DNA from: Ipomoea triloba
Lineage: Eukaryota; Streptophyta; Magnoliopsida; Solanales; Convolvulaceae
Assembly (NCBI RefSeq): GCF_003576645.1
Contig: NC_044925.1
Location: 8,319,657 to 8,383,656 of the forward strand
DNA length: 64,000 nt
Direction of reading: 5' to 3'
The notes beneath the pieces were generated by a model. It searched no databases. It was given only the letters and a program-made list of their open reading frames with translations, and was not told the DNA's origin. The position numbers and the translations under genes are program-made. Shown piece after piece: positions 44,718 through 54,582 of the stretch; the stretch's first letter is position 1, and each line of letters begins with the position of its first letter.

Positions 44718-46211
44718 CATTAACTTATATATAAAATTTATATTTATGTATAAATAATTAAATGATTGAGTAGCTTAATTAGTTAATTAGTTGGAACTCT
44801 AAACTTGAAGTTAAATAGTCTTGATCTTACTAGCAACATTGGCCCTTAGTTCATTAGTTGTTCTCTTTTATTTTATCTCTTTCATCCTTTCACAAGATAA
44901 ATTAAATATTTTTTTAGTCTATTTTAATTTTTATGAATCATTTAATTAACAAATTAAATGTTCTTTTAGTCTACTTTTTATGAATCATATCATTTAATTA
45001 ATGTAGTATACACATTTATTTTATACTTCTTTGTATTCGAATTAATTTTGAAAAACTTAAAGTTGATCTAACTAAAAGAAATTAAAATTAAAAATTATTT
45101 ATGAATAAGGTGTCATTTCTATTCAAATTATTTTATCAAATTAATTATATTTCATATTTTGTCATTTTTATATTGAATTAAATGGGCCCGACCCATGTAA
45201 CTAGTTGAGATTGGTGGGTTATTCAGGTTGGCACGTGTAAGCCACATGCCAACTTGTATAACCCGCCACCTCACATGAAGGCACATTCTATAGATATATA
45301 AACACACATGAAATTTGTTCAAAGGATTTGATGTGTTTGATTGAAAATAATATTAATTGTTAACTTAGAGGTTAAAGGTTTGAATTTTGGGCTATAAAAA
45401 ATTTTATTATTTTAACATGCTCCTTATAAATTATAAAAAATAAATATTAAACAATTAATAATAAGTTAGATGGCAAGCTAGCCCGTTTAGCCTGCTAGCC
45501 CACCATTTGATAGGCTAAGTTGCGAAAACCATAACCCGGTTGAAAACGACTTGGCCTTGCCCATTTCTGGGTAAGGCCATGACGACCTGGCCCGTTTTGA
45601 CGCTTATATATTATTCCTTCCACGGCCCTATCCCATTTTATGTGTATGGTTCAGGTAACGAAACTTGACTAAAATTATTTTTGTTTCAATTTTTTATAGT
45701 GTTAAGTTTATATTAGTATTTGTATATAAAATTTATATATTTAGAAACTACAACAAAGATACTATTAAATACAAAAAAAATACTAAAAAAGTAAGAAAAG
45801 AAGAAAAAATTGATTTGACCAATAAATAATAAACATGACAGGTAAAATAGGAACATGACAGATAAAATGGGATAGATGAAGTACTATACATAGGTGAAAA
45901 AAATAAACTTATTGAGTCATTCATGTTATAAGTAATGATACAATTTATTCATTTATTTTGCATACCACATTGAACATCTCCACCAATGTGAGATTAATCC
46001 GAACCCAACCCAAATCACATATGTAGAGCTTGATTATTATTTAAGAAAAAAAAATGTCTTATTAGAGCTATATAATATGGTGCACCCTTTACAAGGATCA
46101 TACACCGTAGTTATAAAATTCCCTCTAACCAAACACCGTACTTATCAAATTCATTGAATTACAATTCAATGAATTACAACTCTCCCAAAATTACACCCAA
46201 CCAAACACTCT
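44454..46211. other. AT-rich, no gene; TA microsatellite and MITE remnant
   Basis: A (TA)n run lies at about 44671-44717. A short MITE-like end (CCAACCAAACACTCTCTTA) is at about 46195-46215. No coding sequence was recognised. Confidence 0.5.
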
Positions 46212-46731
46212 CTTATAGCATTTCAAAGTGTTTTAAAATTTCACATTTTCATCTTAGTCTAGTAAATTTTTATTCTGCCTCTAACTATCATATAGTCCAT
46301 CAAAAACATTCTATTTCAATTTATAATGTATTTTTGTATTTGAACCTTATTACAAATAATTGATATTTTGTCATTGATCTTTATAACTTTATTTAAATTT
46401 CACTCCCAATCCAAAGATTTCATAGGTAGCCGTTGTTGAAGCATGTCTCTCGCTCTTTCTTCAATCTGATCTGTTTGATTAAATTAAACACCAAAAACGA
46501 TGTCATTTTCATCTATGTCACACACTGCACGCATAACATTTACTGATATTTGGACAAACGCAGTAGCTTGTCTGGGTAGGTAGAAATTAAAAGAGATTTA
46601 TTATTTTATGAAAATATACGATGATGTACGAGGTAGGAAATGACAGAGAGAAACTTGTTAATATATATTTGCGTGTGTGTACGTAGTTGCAGACTTGTGG
46701 TAAGGAGAAGCGAATTGAAGGAAAATTAATT
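46212..46731 (+). repeat. duplicated 5' flank of an R2R3-MYB gene, copy 1 (exon 1 lost)
   Basis: Matches 59985-60500 closely, including GCCGTTGTTGAAGCATGTCT and GCGTGTGTGTACGTAGTTGC. In copy 2 the match is followed nine bases later by the MYB start codon. Here it breaks off at GGAAAATTA into unrelated AT-rich DNA, so the promoter and leader are kept but exon 1 is gone. Confidence 0.9.
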
Positions 46732-47185
46732 TTTATTTGTAAAAATTTTAAATAATAAAAATTTAATTAATATGAAAACTATTGAGAATATTAATATGAA
46801 AATTATTGTTTATATACTTTATACAAATGCTCATAAATGTTAAATTAAAATTTTTAGTTGGAATTTGAAATTAGAGATATGGATTGATTAAATGATAGTT
46901 TAAATATATATCTATTAATATAACTATGCTAGATTATTCTTAAAATTAAAAGTTTTGGACGACCCTTTCAAAAAAAAAAAAAAAAAAAAAAAAAAGAAGT
47001 TTTGGACGACCTTTAAAATGTCAAAGCTTTTAATTGATTCCTAGTGTGAGACTGTGAGTGAAAAGCCTAATGGCTGAAGGTTTTATTGTTTAGGCAAAAA
47101 TAAAAAATAAAAATTATAACTCTAATAAATCAGCCTGTTAACTCATCAAAACTAATAAGCTCAATAATGTGGAGATGGAGTGGAT
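46732..47185. other. AT-rich, no gene
   Basis: Includes a long A run at about 46969-46995, flanked by repeated AGTTTTGGACGACC. Confidence 0.5.
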
Positions 47186-48494
47186 TAGGGCTATGTTTGG
47201 CAAACCTAGCTGAAAGCTTAAAAACTATAAACTAGAAACTGAAATCTGAAAAGCTGTTATGCTTAAAAGTGTTAGGTAAAGTTAGTTTTTTGATAAGTTG
47301 ATAAATAAATAAATAAAAAACTAAAAAGATCATCTTCATAAATATTTTTTTTGAAAATTTAAATAGATTTCTTCACATACTAAAATATAAAATAATGAAA
47401 CCAATATATTTTAATAAAATAGAGTTAATTCCATAAACGGACCTTCGACTATTGACTTTTACCAATTTTTGTACTCGACTTTTAGTTTTACCAAAGTTGG
47501 TCCCTTAACTATTGATTTTGTACCAATTTTGGTACTTCTGTTAAATTTATGTTAAATAGGTGTTAAAATTGAGGGAAAAAATATAAAACTAAATATTTTA
47601 ACCTTTCTTCTTCACTTTGTTTCCCCCCTAGTGGTGCCCTTTTCTACCATTTTTGCTATCAAATAATAATAATATAAAAAAAAACACCTAATACAACAAT
47701 AAAATATACAATAACACTCCACATCCAATTAGGGAATTTACAAAAAAAAAAAAAATTATTACGGAGTATATATTACATTGTAGTAAACCAAAAAAATCAA
47801 AAACAAAATACAGAAAAAAAAAAATTTGATTACTTGAAACAATTTAACATAAAAAGTAAAAAATAAATATATTAACTCACATTTTTCCCTATATAATCTT
47901 GCGATGGAGGGGAAACAAAGTGAAGAAGAAATGTTAAAATATTTGGTTCTACATTTTTGCCCTCAATTTTAACACCTATTTAACATAGATTTAACAGAAG
48001 GACTAAAATTAGTACAAAATCAATAGTTAAGGGACCAACTTTGGTAAAATTAAAAGTCGAGGACAAAAATTCGTAAAAGTCAATAGTCGAAGAACTATTT
48101 TTGGGTTTAACTCAATAAAATATAAAGTAGGAAGATATATTTGAAAATATATAGAGTAAAAACAAAATATTTATAGTTCTTAAAATTAGTTCATACAAAA
48201 ATTAATGTTCAAACAAACAAATGTCAAATTGAAATTACAATCAAACATATTGAAGTGAAAAAGCCAAAGAGTTTTAATTGGTCAGGTTAAGGATGTCATT
48301 TATTTAAAATAATAAGGATAAAGATGAAAAAAAAAAGTTAGGAAGCTTGCTACTAGTTTATTTTTTAAACGCTACCTAAGGTATGGTTTCAAAATAAACT
48401 CTTATTTTAAGTTACTAACTTATTTTGAGAATATATCAAACAGAACTTATAACTTATTAGTAGTTTAAAATAAGTTTTGCCAAACAGAGCCCTA
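47186..48494. mobile_element. MITE with TAGGGCTATGTTTGGCAAA ends, interrupted
   Basis: TAGGGCTATGTTTGGCAAA and TTTTGCCAAACAGAGCCCTA are inverted ends. The middle is occupied by the Mutator-like MITE 47422-48113. No clear target duplication, so superfamily is unsure (hAT-like ends). Confidence 0.65.
47422..48113. mobile_element. Mutator-like foldback MITE with 9-bp TSD
   Basis: 692 bp. Ends GAGTTAATTCC and GGGTTTAACTC begin inverted repeats about 200 bases long, reaching CTTCACTTTGTTTCCCC near 47627 and its complement near 47910. The 9-base target copy AATAAAATA is perfect at 47413-47421 and 48114-48122. A 9-bp duplication with long inverted repeats is the Mutator (MULE) signature. Confidence 0.92.
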
Positions 48495-48911
48495 ACTCAA
48501 TTGAAATTCCTAATTATTGTAGTCTATGTATGTATGTGTGTGTGATTGGTGAAGATAATGTCTTATTTGAACTTAGATAATCAACAATTCTAAACTAAAT
48601 AAAAAAATGTGCATGGTGGAAATTTACTAAAACATTATAATATTTTCAATACTAAAAGTGCACAATGCAAAATTACAATATAATGTGCATTTGGTGTAAA
48701 AAGTGCGCTCACTTTGTAGTTTTGTGTAGTGAAATTATAGAGTGGTAGATCTTAATTTTGCTCAATACTTATTTGTATATAATTTTTGTAAGAAGACTTA
48801 TTCTCAATCACCAAAAGTGAGCCTTGTCAATATAATGGTGGCATGAAAGTGATTATATTTTATAGTTCATGGAAACATTTATGGTTGATACTTGAAGGAA
48901 GAAAGAGAAAC

Positions 48912-49590
48912 AAGGGGGTGTTTGGAAAACGGCTGAAAGCTGATAGCTGATTGGTTTAGCTAATAGTTGATGGCTGATTGCGTTAACTGGTTTGACCAGC
49001 TGGTTATAAAAAACTGTTTAGTAAATTAGCTGGTTACTAGTAGCTGATTGAATGTAAAATGACATTTAAGGGTATGAGTGTATTGTATTATTTCAACCTT
49101 TAAATATAACAAGAAGATAAACTATTATTAATAAATAATTAAGGAGTATAAAATGTGGGTATTATCTATACTTTTTTTTTAAGGACATAAGTTAATTATT
49201 TTTGTTTATTTAACTCTTATTAAATTATATTCTGAAACAATTTTTATTAATTAATTTCAATTACTACTACTACTACTACTTTTTTTTGAAAACACTACTA
49301 CTACTACTATTATTATTATTATTATTATAAAATAAAAAATCCACCACTCTTTTAAAAGTAAATTCCATTAATCTCAAAGGATAAAATAATCAATATACCC
49401 ATTGATCCCAACCAGCTGATAAAAAAAGCTACATTCATTAGTTTTTCAATTTTCAGCTTATTGGCCCAATAAGCCAAGGCTAATAAGCCATTTACCAAAC
49501 ACTTCAAAATAGCTTATTGGTAGGTCAAACAGCTAAACTTGGTCAATAAACTAAAATTTGGCTAATAAGCCAATAACCAAACACCCCCTT
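48912..49590. mobile_element. MITE with AAGGGGGTGTTTGG ends
   Basis: AAGGGGGTGTTTGG at the left and CCAAACACCCCCTT at the right are perfect 14-base inverted ends. Subterminal AGCTGATAGCTGATTGG and CCAATAAGCC phrases repeat inside. Target duplication unclear. Confidence 0.75.
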
Positions 49591-49698
49591 AAATGTGATA
49601 ATTTGTAATGGTAGTGAACAGAATTGAAGTAATTAATGTGTGAATAAAATAAATTAAATGTATGGTGTTTGTTGAGGGAGATGGAAATTATATTGCAG

Positions 49699-49880
49699 GG
49701 CTACAGAGGTGTGGGAAGAGCTGTCGATTGACATGGATCAATTACTTGAGACCGGATCTGAGGAGGGGATCCTTCAGTGAGCAAGAGGAGAGAACTATAA
49801 TTGATGTTCACAAAATTATAGGCAACAGATGGGCATAGATAGCCAAACACTTGCTAGGGAGGACTGAGACTTAGACTGGG
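49699..49880 (+). pseudogene. R2R3-MYB gene, exon 2 remnant
   Basis: After TATTGCAG the sequence encodes [40 protein letters not shown] and IGNRWA, then a TAG, then IAKHLLGRTE. This is the end of R2 and most of R3 of a plant R2R3-MYB DNA-binding domain. The acceptor phase fits the phase-1 donor of exon 1 at 60638. Damage: Gln codon CAG to TAG, Thr where LRW has Arg, and Leu for Pro in HLPGRTD. The usual second intron is absent. Reading decays after GRTE. Confidence 0.9.
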
Positions 49881-49906
49881 GCGAATCAAGTCTACGAGCT
49901 TAATAC

Positions 49907-50302
49907 TGATTGATGGATGATACACTAGGCCTGAGATACATGGACCGACCCAAAAGAGTAATTGGATCAAGAAAGCCCAAGAAGGACCCTCAACATAAAG
50001 CTACAGAAGAGTTCGATAAGGATCGAACTTAGCACTTGTAATATTAGCAAGATTAGGGCTTATTAGTTATAATATAACCTGGACTCCCAATAGGAGGCGG
50101 TCGAGGATTCTTATTCCTTGTAGGGCTCTAGGCCCAAAATATGTATAAATAGACCTTCCATACACGGAGTAAGGACAAGCAATTCTGAGCAATACAATAC
50201 CTATATTCTCTCGCTATATTTTCTACATATTTCCTATATTCTCGTTATTCCAACAGGTAGTGTTGGCCTGCCTTTGACTACCCAGAAGTCATAAAACCAA
50301 CA
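49907..50302 (+). repeat. 5' LTR, 396 bp
   Basis: Opens TGATTGATGGATGATACAC and closes AAAACCAACA. A likely TATA box TGTATAAATAGA lies at about 50141-50152. Confidence 0.88.
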
Positions 50303-50303
50303 T

Positions 50304-50321
50304 TGGCGCCGTCTGTGGGGA
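50304..50321 (+). other. primer-binding site TGGCGCCGTCTGTGGGGA
   Basis: Starts two bases after the 5' LTR. This site type is common in plant gypsy elements of the Tat branch; I am not certain of the tRNA. Confidence 0.8.
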
Positions 50322-50365
50322 TCGATACGGAAAAGCTTCGTACTTTCCTCTAAACTTAAGAAAGC

Positions 50366-51921
50366 ATGGTGACTACACAACATAACACACGAACATATCA
50401 GCCAGTAAGGGATCTGCGAGAAGCACTTGATCAACCCCCTTCTCGCGGACCATCCAACCAACCGGTGCGCCTTTGGAATGCCAATCAAGAGAATCACTAT
50501 AGGAGGGAGATAACCCCCTCAGGCATACGCCCGCCGTGCACCAGCGTCCCTCGAATCCAGCCGATCGAGCTTCCCGCCAGGATAATGGAGGCCGTCGAGC
50601 ACCTCCGTGGATTCCCAAACCCAGTACTAACGGTGAGAGGCGAGTCCCAGCTAAACCCCACTCAGGGAAACCATGAACCACGAATAGCTCAGGGGGCCTC
50701 GCAAGAGAGATATCGAAGGGCAATCTCAGTCTATGATCGTATGGGAACCCCAAATCTACAACCCGATACCCCATGACCTAGACAGGGCAAAACTGTGGCC
50801 GAAAGCCTACGACGAAGTGTTAGGCTCAACCCTCTACGGCGAGCCCAAGCTGCCCGAGCAGCTAACCCCCATGCGGGTGGACCACCAACGATAGAGCCAT
50901 ATAAAGAGGAAGCCTTAGAGGACACAACAGAAAGTTGCGACGAAACCCCAGATCATAATCGGAAAGGTCGGGATCAAGAAATAGCCAAGCTAGCCAGGGA
51001 GCTCAAGGACCTCCAGGAATGGATTCAAGGGGGAAAAGATAGGCCAACCGTCCGATCCCTACTATCGACCAGCCCGTTCGCCTTAGAGATACAGGAATAT
51101 CGAGCACTTAAGAATTTTGAATGCCCAGCGATGCCCGCATACGACGGAACGACAGACCCCAATGAACACCTAATCAGTTTTAAAGCAAAGATGATGGTAA
51201 TAGGGGCGGACGACTCAATGTACTGCAAAGTATTCTTCTTAACACTAAAAGGGGCTGCACAGCGATGGTTTTATCGTTACCTTCGCGGTCTATTAACTAC
51301 TTTGAAACCCTGGGAGAGCAATTCCTAACACACTTCACCAGGGGTATAAGAGCCAAGAGGCAGTTTGCGAACCTGACCGCCATACGTCAAAGAGAGGCAG
51401 AGACTCTAAAGGAATTCTTGACAAGATGGCAAAGGAACATACAAAAAGTGGAGGATTTGGATGACCGAACAGCTTTAACACTCTTCACTAGCCTACGATC
51501 AGGGGACCTATTCACTAGCCTACGAAGCGATACACCTGATACATACGCCCAGGCTATCCAGCAAGCCAATAAATATGCAGAAATGGAAGAAGCCATACGA
51601 CAAAAGCAAGAACGTGGAGCAAAGCGATCCTGTGATGAGGTCAGAACGAGTCCAATGGACCGACTGCCAAAGAGAGAGAGTAGACCAAGTAACCTTAGAA
51701 AACCGGACAAACCCCGTCATGAAGTAGGCCCTATACTTAAGACTCATCAAGTGTACGAGATAAAACCACCCCGTCACATGTCTGTAGGGGATCGATCGTC
51801 GCCGCATCCCTGGCTGCCAGACAATCAATTGCGTTGCATCGGACCATCCGATAACGGACCAAAATATTGCCGTTATCACAGGCGTTTGGGGCACACCACT
51901 GAAGAATGCATCACTCTGTGA
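50366..51921 (+). pseudogene. gag of Tat-like element, broken
   Basis: Starts MVTTQHNTRTYQ. An in-frame TGA lies at 50774. The same frame then continues through AKLARELKDLQEWIQGG (coiled coil) and the capsid-like part MPAYDGTTDPNEHLISFKAK to LKGAAQRWFYR. A one-base shift near 51280 leads into LPSRSINYFETLGEQFLTHF and on to the nucleocapsid-like motif YCRYHRRLGHTTEECITL at 51868-51918, where it ends. CxxHxxxGHxxEEC is typical of Tat-lineage gag. Confidence 0.85.
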
Positions 51922-52339
51922 AAAGAAATTGAACACATCATCCAAAGAAGTCAACTAGTTACTCGTCCCAACCAATGGTTAAGACAACCCGAGCACCTGA
52001 GTAGGGACCCCATCCCCATTGATCGAGGAATAGAGCCCACGCAGGAAGGTCCCAATAGGCAAGACAATGAGGATAAAGAACAAGAAGAGCAGAACTGGAA
52101 ACACAAGCCCATAGTCCACTAGAGACGATATAAAAAGATCGATCGAATGTGTTTGGGCCTGGTAAAAGCTTGGAAATTCGGTTGGGACGTGGCAGCTTCA
52201 ATTCTTAGAAACATCATCATACAACTTGTTGATTTTTAGAATTCCGAGCATAGCAACTTCACACGAAACTTCTTTCTAGATTTCCCTTTATCTTTCATTG
52301 ATGTTAATTTGTCTTGATATAATTTATCATGTAAAAAAA

Positions 52340-52715
52340 ACGTATACCATTAGCCAGTGGCAGACTCGTATTCCCACCATCGTGTGGAAGAAACTCATAC
52401 TCACTAGGCAATGGAAGACATATACCCATTAGCCAGTGGCAGACTCGTATTCCCACCACCATGTGGAAGAAACGGATACTCACTAGGCAATGGAAGACAT
52501 ATACCCATTAGCCAGTGGCAGACTCATATTCCCACCACCGTGTGGAAGAAACGCATACTCACTAGGCAATGGAAGGCATATACACACCACCGAGTGGAAG
52601 ACATATACCCACCACCTAGTGGAAGACATATACCCATTAGCTAGTGGCAGACTCGTATTCCCACCACCGTGTGGAAGAAATGCATACTCACTAGGCAATG
52701 GAAGACTCACAATGC
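52340..52715 (+). repeat. tandem repeats with CCAC/GTGG dyads
   Basis: A unit of about 79 bases (GCCAGTGGCAGACTCGTATT, CCCACCACCGTGTGGAAGAA, CTCACTAGGCAATGGAAGAC) occurs three to four times, with shorter units (CACCACCGAGTGGAAGACAT) between. Sub-units are themselves dyads such as CCACCACCTAGTGG. Non-coding despite frames that stay open by repetition. Confidence 0.9.
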
Positions 52716-53103
52716 AGACATAAGGGAGCCGCACTCGGAGCGCAGTGGTTAGTTTAAGTCACTCTCGCAACGAGGTACTCCTCGTAATGAGGCTGGCTGA
52801 CCAGTTAGTGCGTATCATTTAGGAGTTGTCAAAATAGATGGTGGTGAAGGCAGTCAGTAGCCAGGCAGTTGGTTAGGACCTTCGGCCGACTACCTCAAAG
52901 GACCTTCGGCCGACTACTTCAAAGGTTGGCTCAGTGGAAGATGAGCACAAGAGGATAATCCCTTAGTATACTTTCCAGAGACTTCGTATCCACAAAATCT
53001 CAAGAAAGTGGTGGACTGGATGACGGGCAACATGTTCCTATCGCTTGGTGCATGGAAAAGATAAAAATTCTTTCCAAAGACTCCGTACCGTACCTGCAAA
53101 ATT

Positions 53104-53275
53104 TCAAAAAAGTGGGAGTCAGCCACTGGAGACAGCCATGGGAGTCAGCCATGAGAGACATCCGCGAGAGTCAGCCAAGGGAGACAGTCATGGGACACAG
53201 CCATGGGAGTCAGCCAAGGGAAACAACCATGGGACACAGCCACGGGAGTCAGCCACGTGAAGCAGCCACGTAAAT
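53104..53275 (+). repeat. tandem GAGTCAGCCAxGGGA repeats
   Basis: About ten degenerate 16-base units alternate GGGAGTCAGCCA and GGGACACAGCCA. All three frames translate as repeats, so no protein is claimed. Confidence 0.88.
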
Positions 53276-53745
53276 CAATCAAAAAGAGAGAGAGAGAGAG
53301 AAAAGAAAATAAGAAGAAGAAGAAGGAAATAAAAACCAGCACAAAATAATAATAATAATAATAATAATACCAAATAAAGGATATATATATATATGTCAGC
53401 CGTGAGGCTGTCGCATGGGCAGTCGGCCGGTGCCGGCTGCTACACGAGATAGTCGGCACGCTCCGGTAGCCCCAAAAGAAAAATAAAAAAAAGAGGAGAA
53501 AGATGAAAAAATGAGAAAGAGGGAAAAGAAGAGCACATGGGGACTTACCGGTATCAGTACGTAGTAGGCAAAGGAAGAAGGGAAGGAAGACAGAAGTTAG
53601 AGAGAGAGAGGGAGGTTGGGAAATGAAAGAAGAAGATGAGTATTTATAGGAAAAAAAATTCTATTTGGAGATTGACCGAAGCAAAAAAACACAATTATAC
53701 TTTCCCGAGACTTTGTATTCACAAAATCCCAAGAAAGTGGAGGAC

Positions 53746-53996
53746 TGGATGATGGATAATACACTAAGCCTGAGCTACATAGACCTGCCCAAAAGAGCAA
53801 TTGGATCAAGAAAGCCCAAGAAGGACCCTCAACACAAAGCTATAGACCTTCCATACACGGAGTAAGGACAAGTAATTCTGAGCAATACAATACCTATATT
53901 CTCTCGCTATATTTTCCTACATATTTCCTATATTCTCATTATTCCAACAGGTAGAGTTGGCCTGCCTTTGACTACCCGGAAGTCATAAAACCAACA
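53746..53996 (+). repeat. 3' LTR with a 145-bp internal deletion
   Basis: Matches the 5' LTR at both ends, but jumps from AAGCTATA to GACCTTCC, losing the segment that holds the TATA box. Confidence 0.88.
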
Positions 53997-53998
53997 CT

Positions 53999-54151
53999 AA
54001 TGATGAGTTCAACAACTATAATGGGCAGAGCATACAGATTAACTTGTTCGACAACTCTAACATTGGGATAGACTTTGTGGAATCTTCACTCATGCCCTGC
54101 GCCATGTATTGTAATGCAAATTCTATGGACCAACTTCCTTGGGATTGCTAA
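53999..54151 (+). pseudogene. MYB C-terminal tail remnant
   Basis: Fifty codons open from NDEFNNYNGQSIQINLFDNS through DFVESSLMPCAMYC and MDQLPWDC to TAA at 54149. An acidic, Asn-rich tail ending in a short WDC motif is typical of R2R3-MYB activators. It lies just beyond the 3' LTR, with the MYB exon 2 remnant just before the 5' LTR, so both probably belonged to one gene. The link is inference; the middle of the last exon is missing. Confidence 0.5.
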
Positions 54152-54582
54152 TGTTTTAAACTCAAAACCATAATTTGTTTATGTCGATCGGATCTTTACC
54201 CAAGTTGGAATAATATATCTATGTCTCTCTCAAAGCACCCTCCTACATGAGACTTGTGATAAAAAAAATTAGTAATCAAAGGTTATGACCGTTCCAAACA
54301 TTTCATAGGTCCTGGGGCGAAATTAAAAAAAGGGCCCCTATATGAAACAGACTAAGATTTAAATTTAATAATATTTAAAAATGATAATATCAAATAACAT
54401 GAAATAATATTAGAAAATTTGCAACAATTTTTTAAATGCAAAAATAATCATTACAAAAAATTTATGTGTGCTTTACTCGATGCAAGATCATCGATAATTG
54501 CATCAAAATTAATATTTTCTAGCATATCCTTCTCAATACACAAAATTGCCAAACCATTCAATCTTTCTTGTGACATTGAAGA

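Larger units (their letters stand above)
49907..53996 (+). mobile_element. gag-only LTR retrotransposon (Tat-like), inserted in the MYB remnant
   Basis: 5' LTR 49907-50302, primer-binding site 50304-50321, gag pseudogene 50366-51921, about 1.8 kb of repeat-rich non-coding DNA, polypurine stretch AAGAAAGTGGAGGAC (53731-53745), 3' LTR 53746-53996. No protease, reverse transcriptase or integrase. Left flank AATAC and right flank CTAAT do not match, so a target duplication is not supported. Confidence 0.85.

Noticed and set aside
50304..50321. tRNA gene
   Set aside because: This and the sites at 3678, 6557, 22010 and 29717 are primer-binding sites; no cloverleaf surrounds them.
52345..52710. CRISPR-like array
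   Set aside because: Repeats are adjacent and degenerate with no unique spacers, and this is a plant nuclear sequence.
53045..53273. Repeat-encoded small proteins
   Set aside because: All three frames are open because the unit repeats; there is no start or codon bias to prefer one.
49902..53999. Target-site duplication for the gag-only element
   Set aside because: AATAC and CTAAT do not match, so none is claimed.
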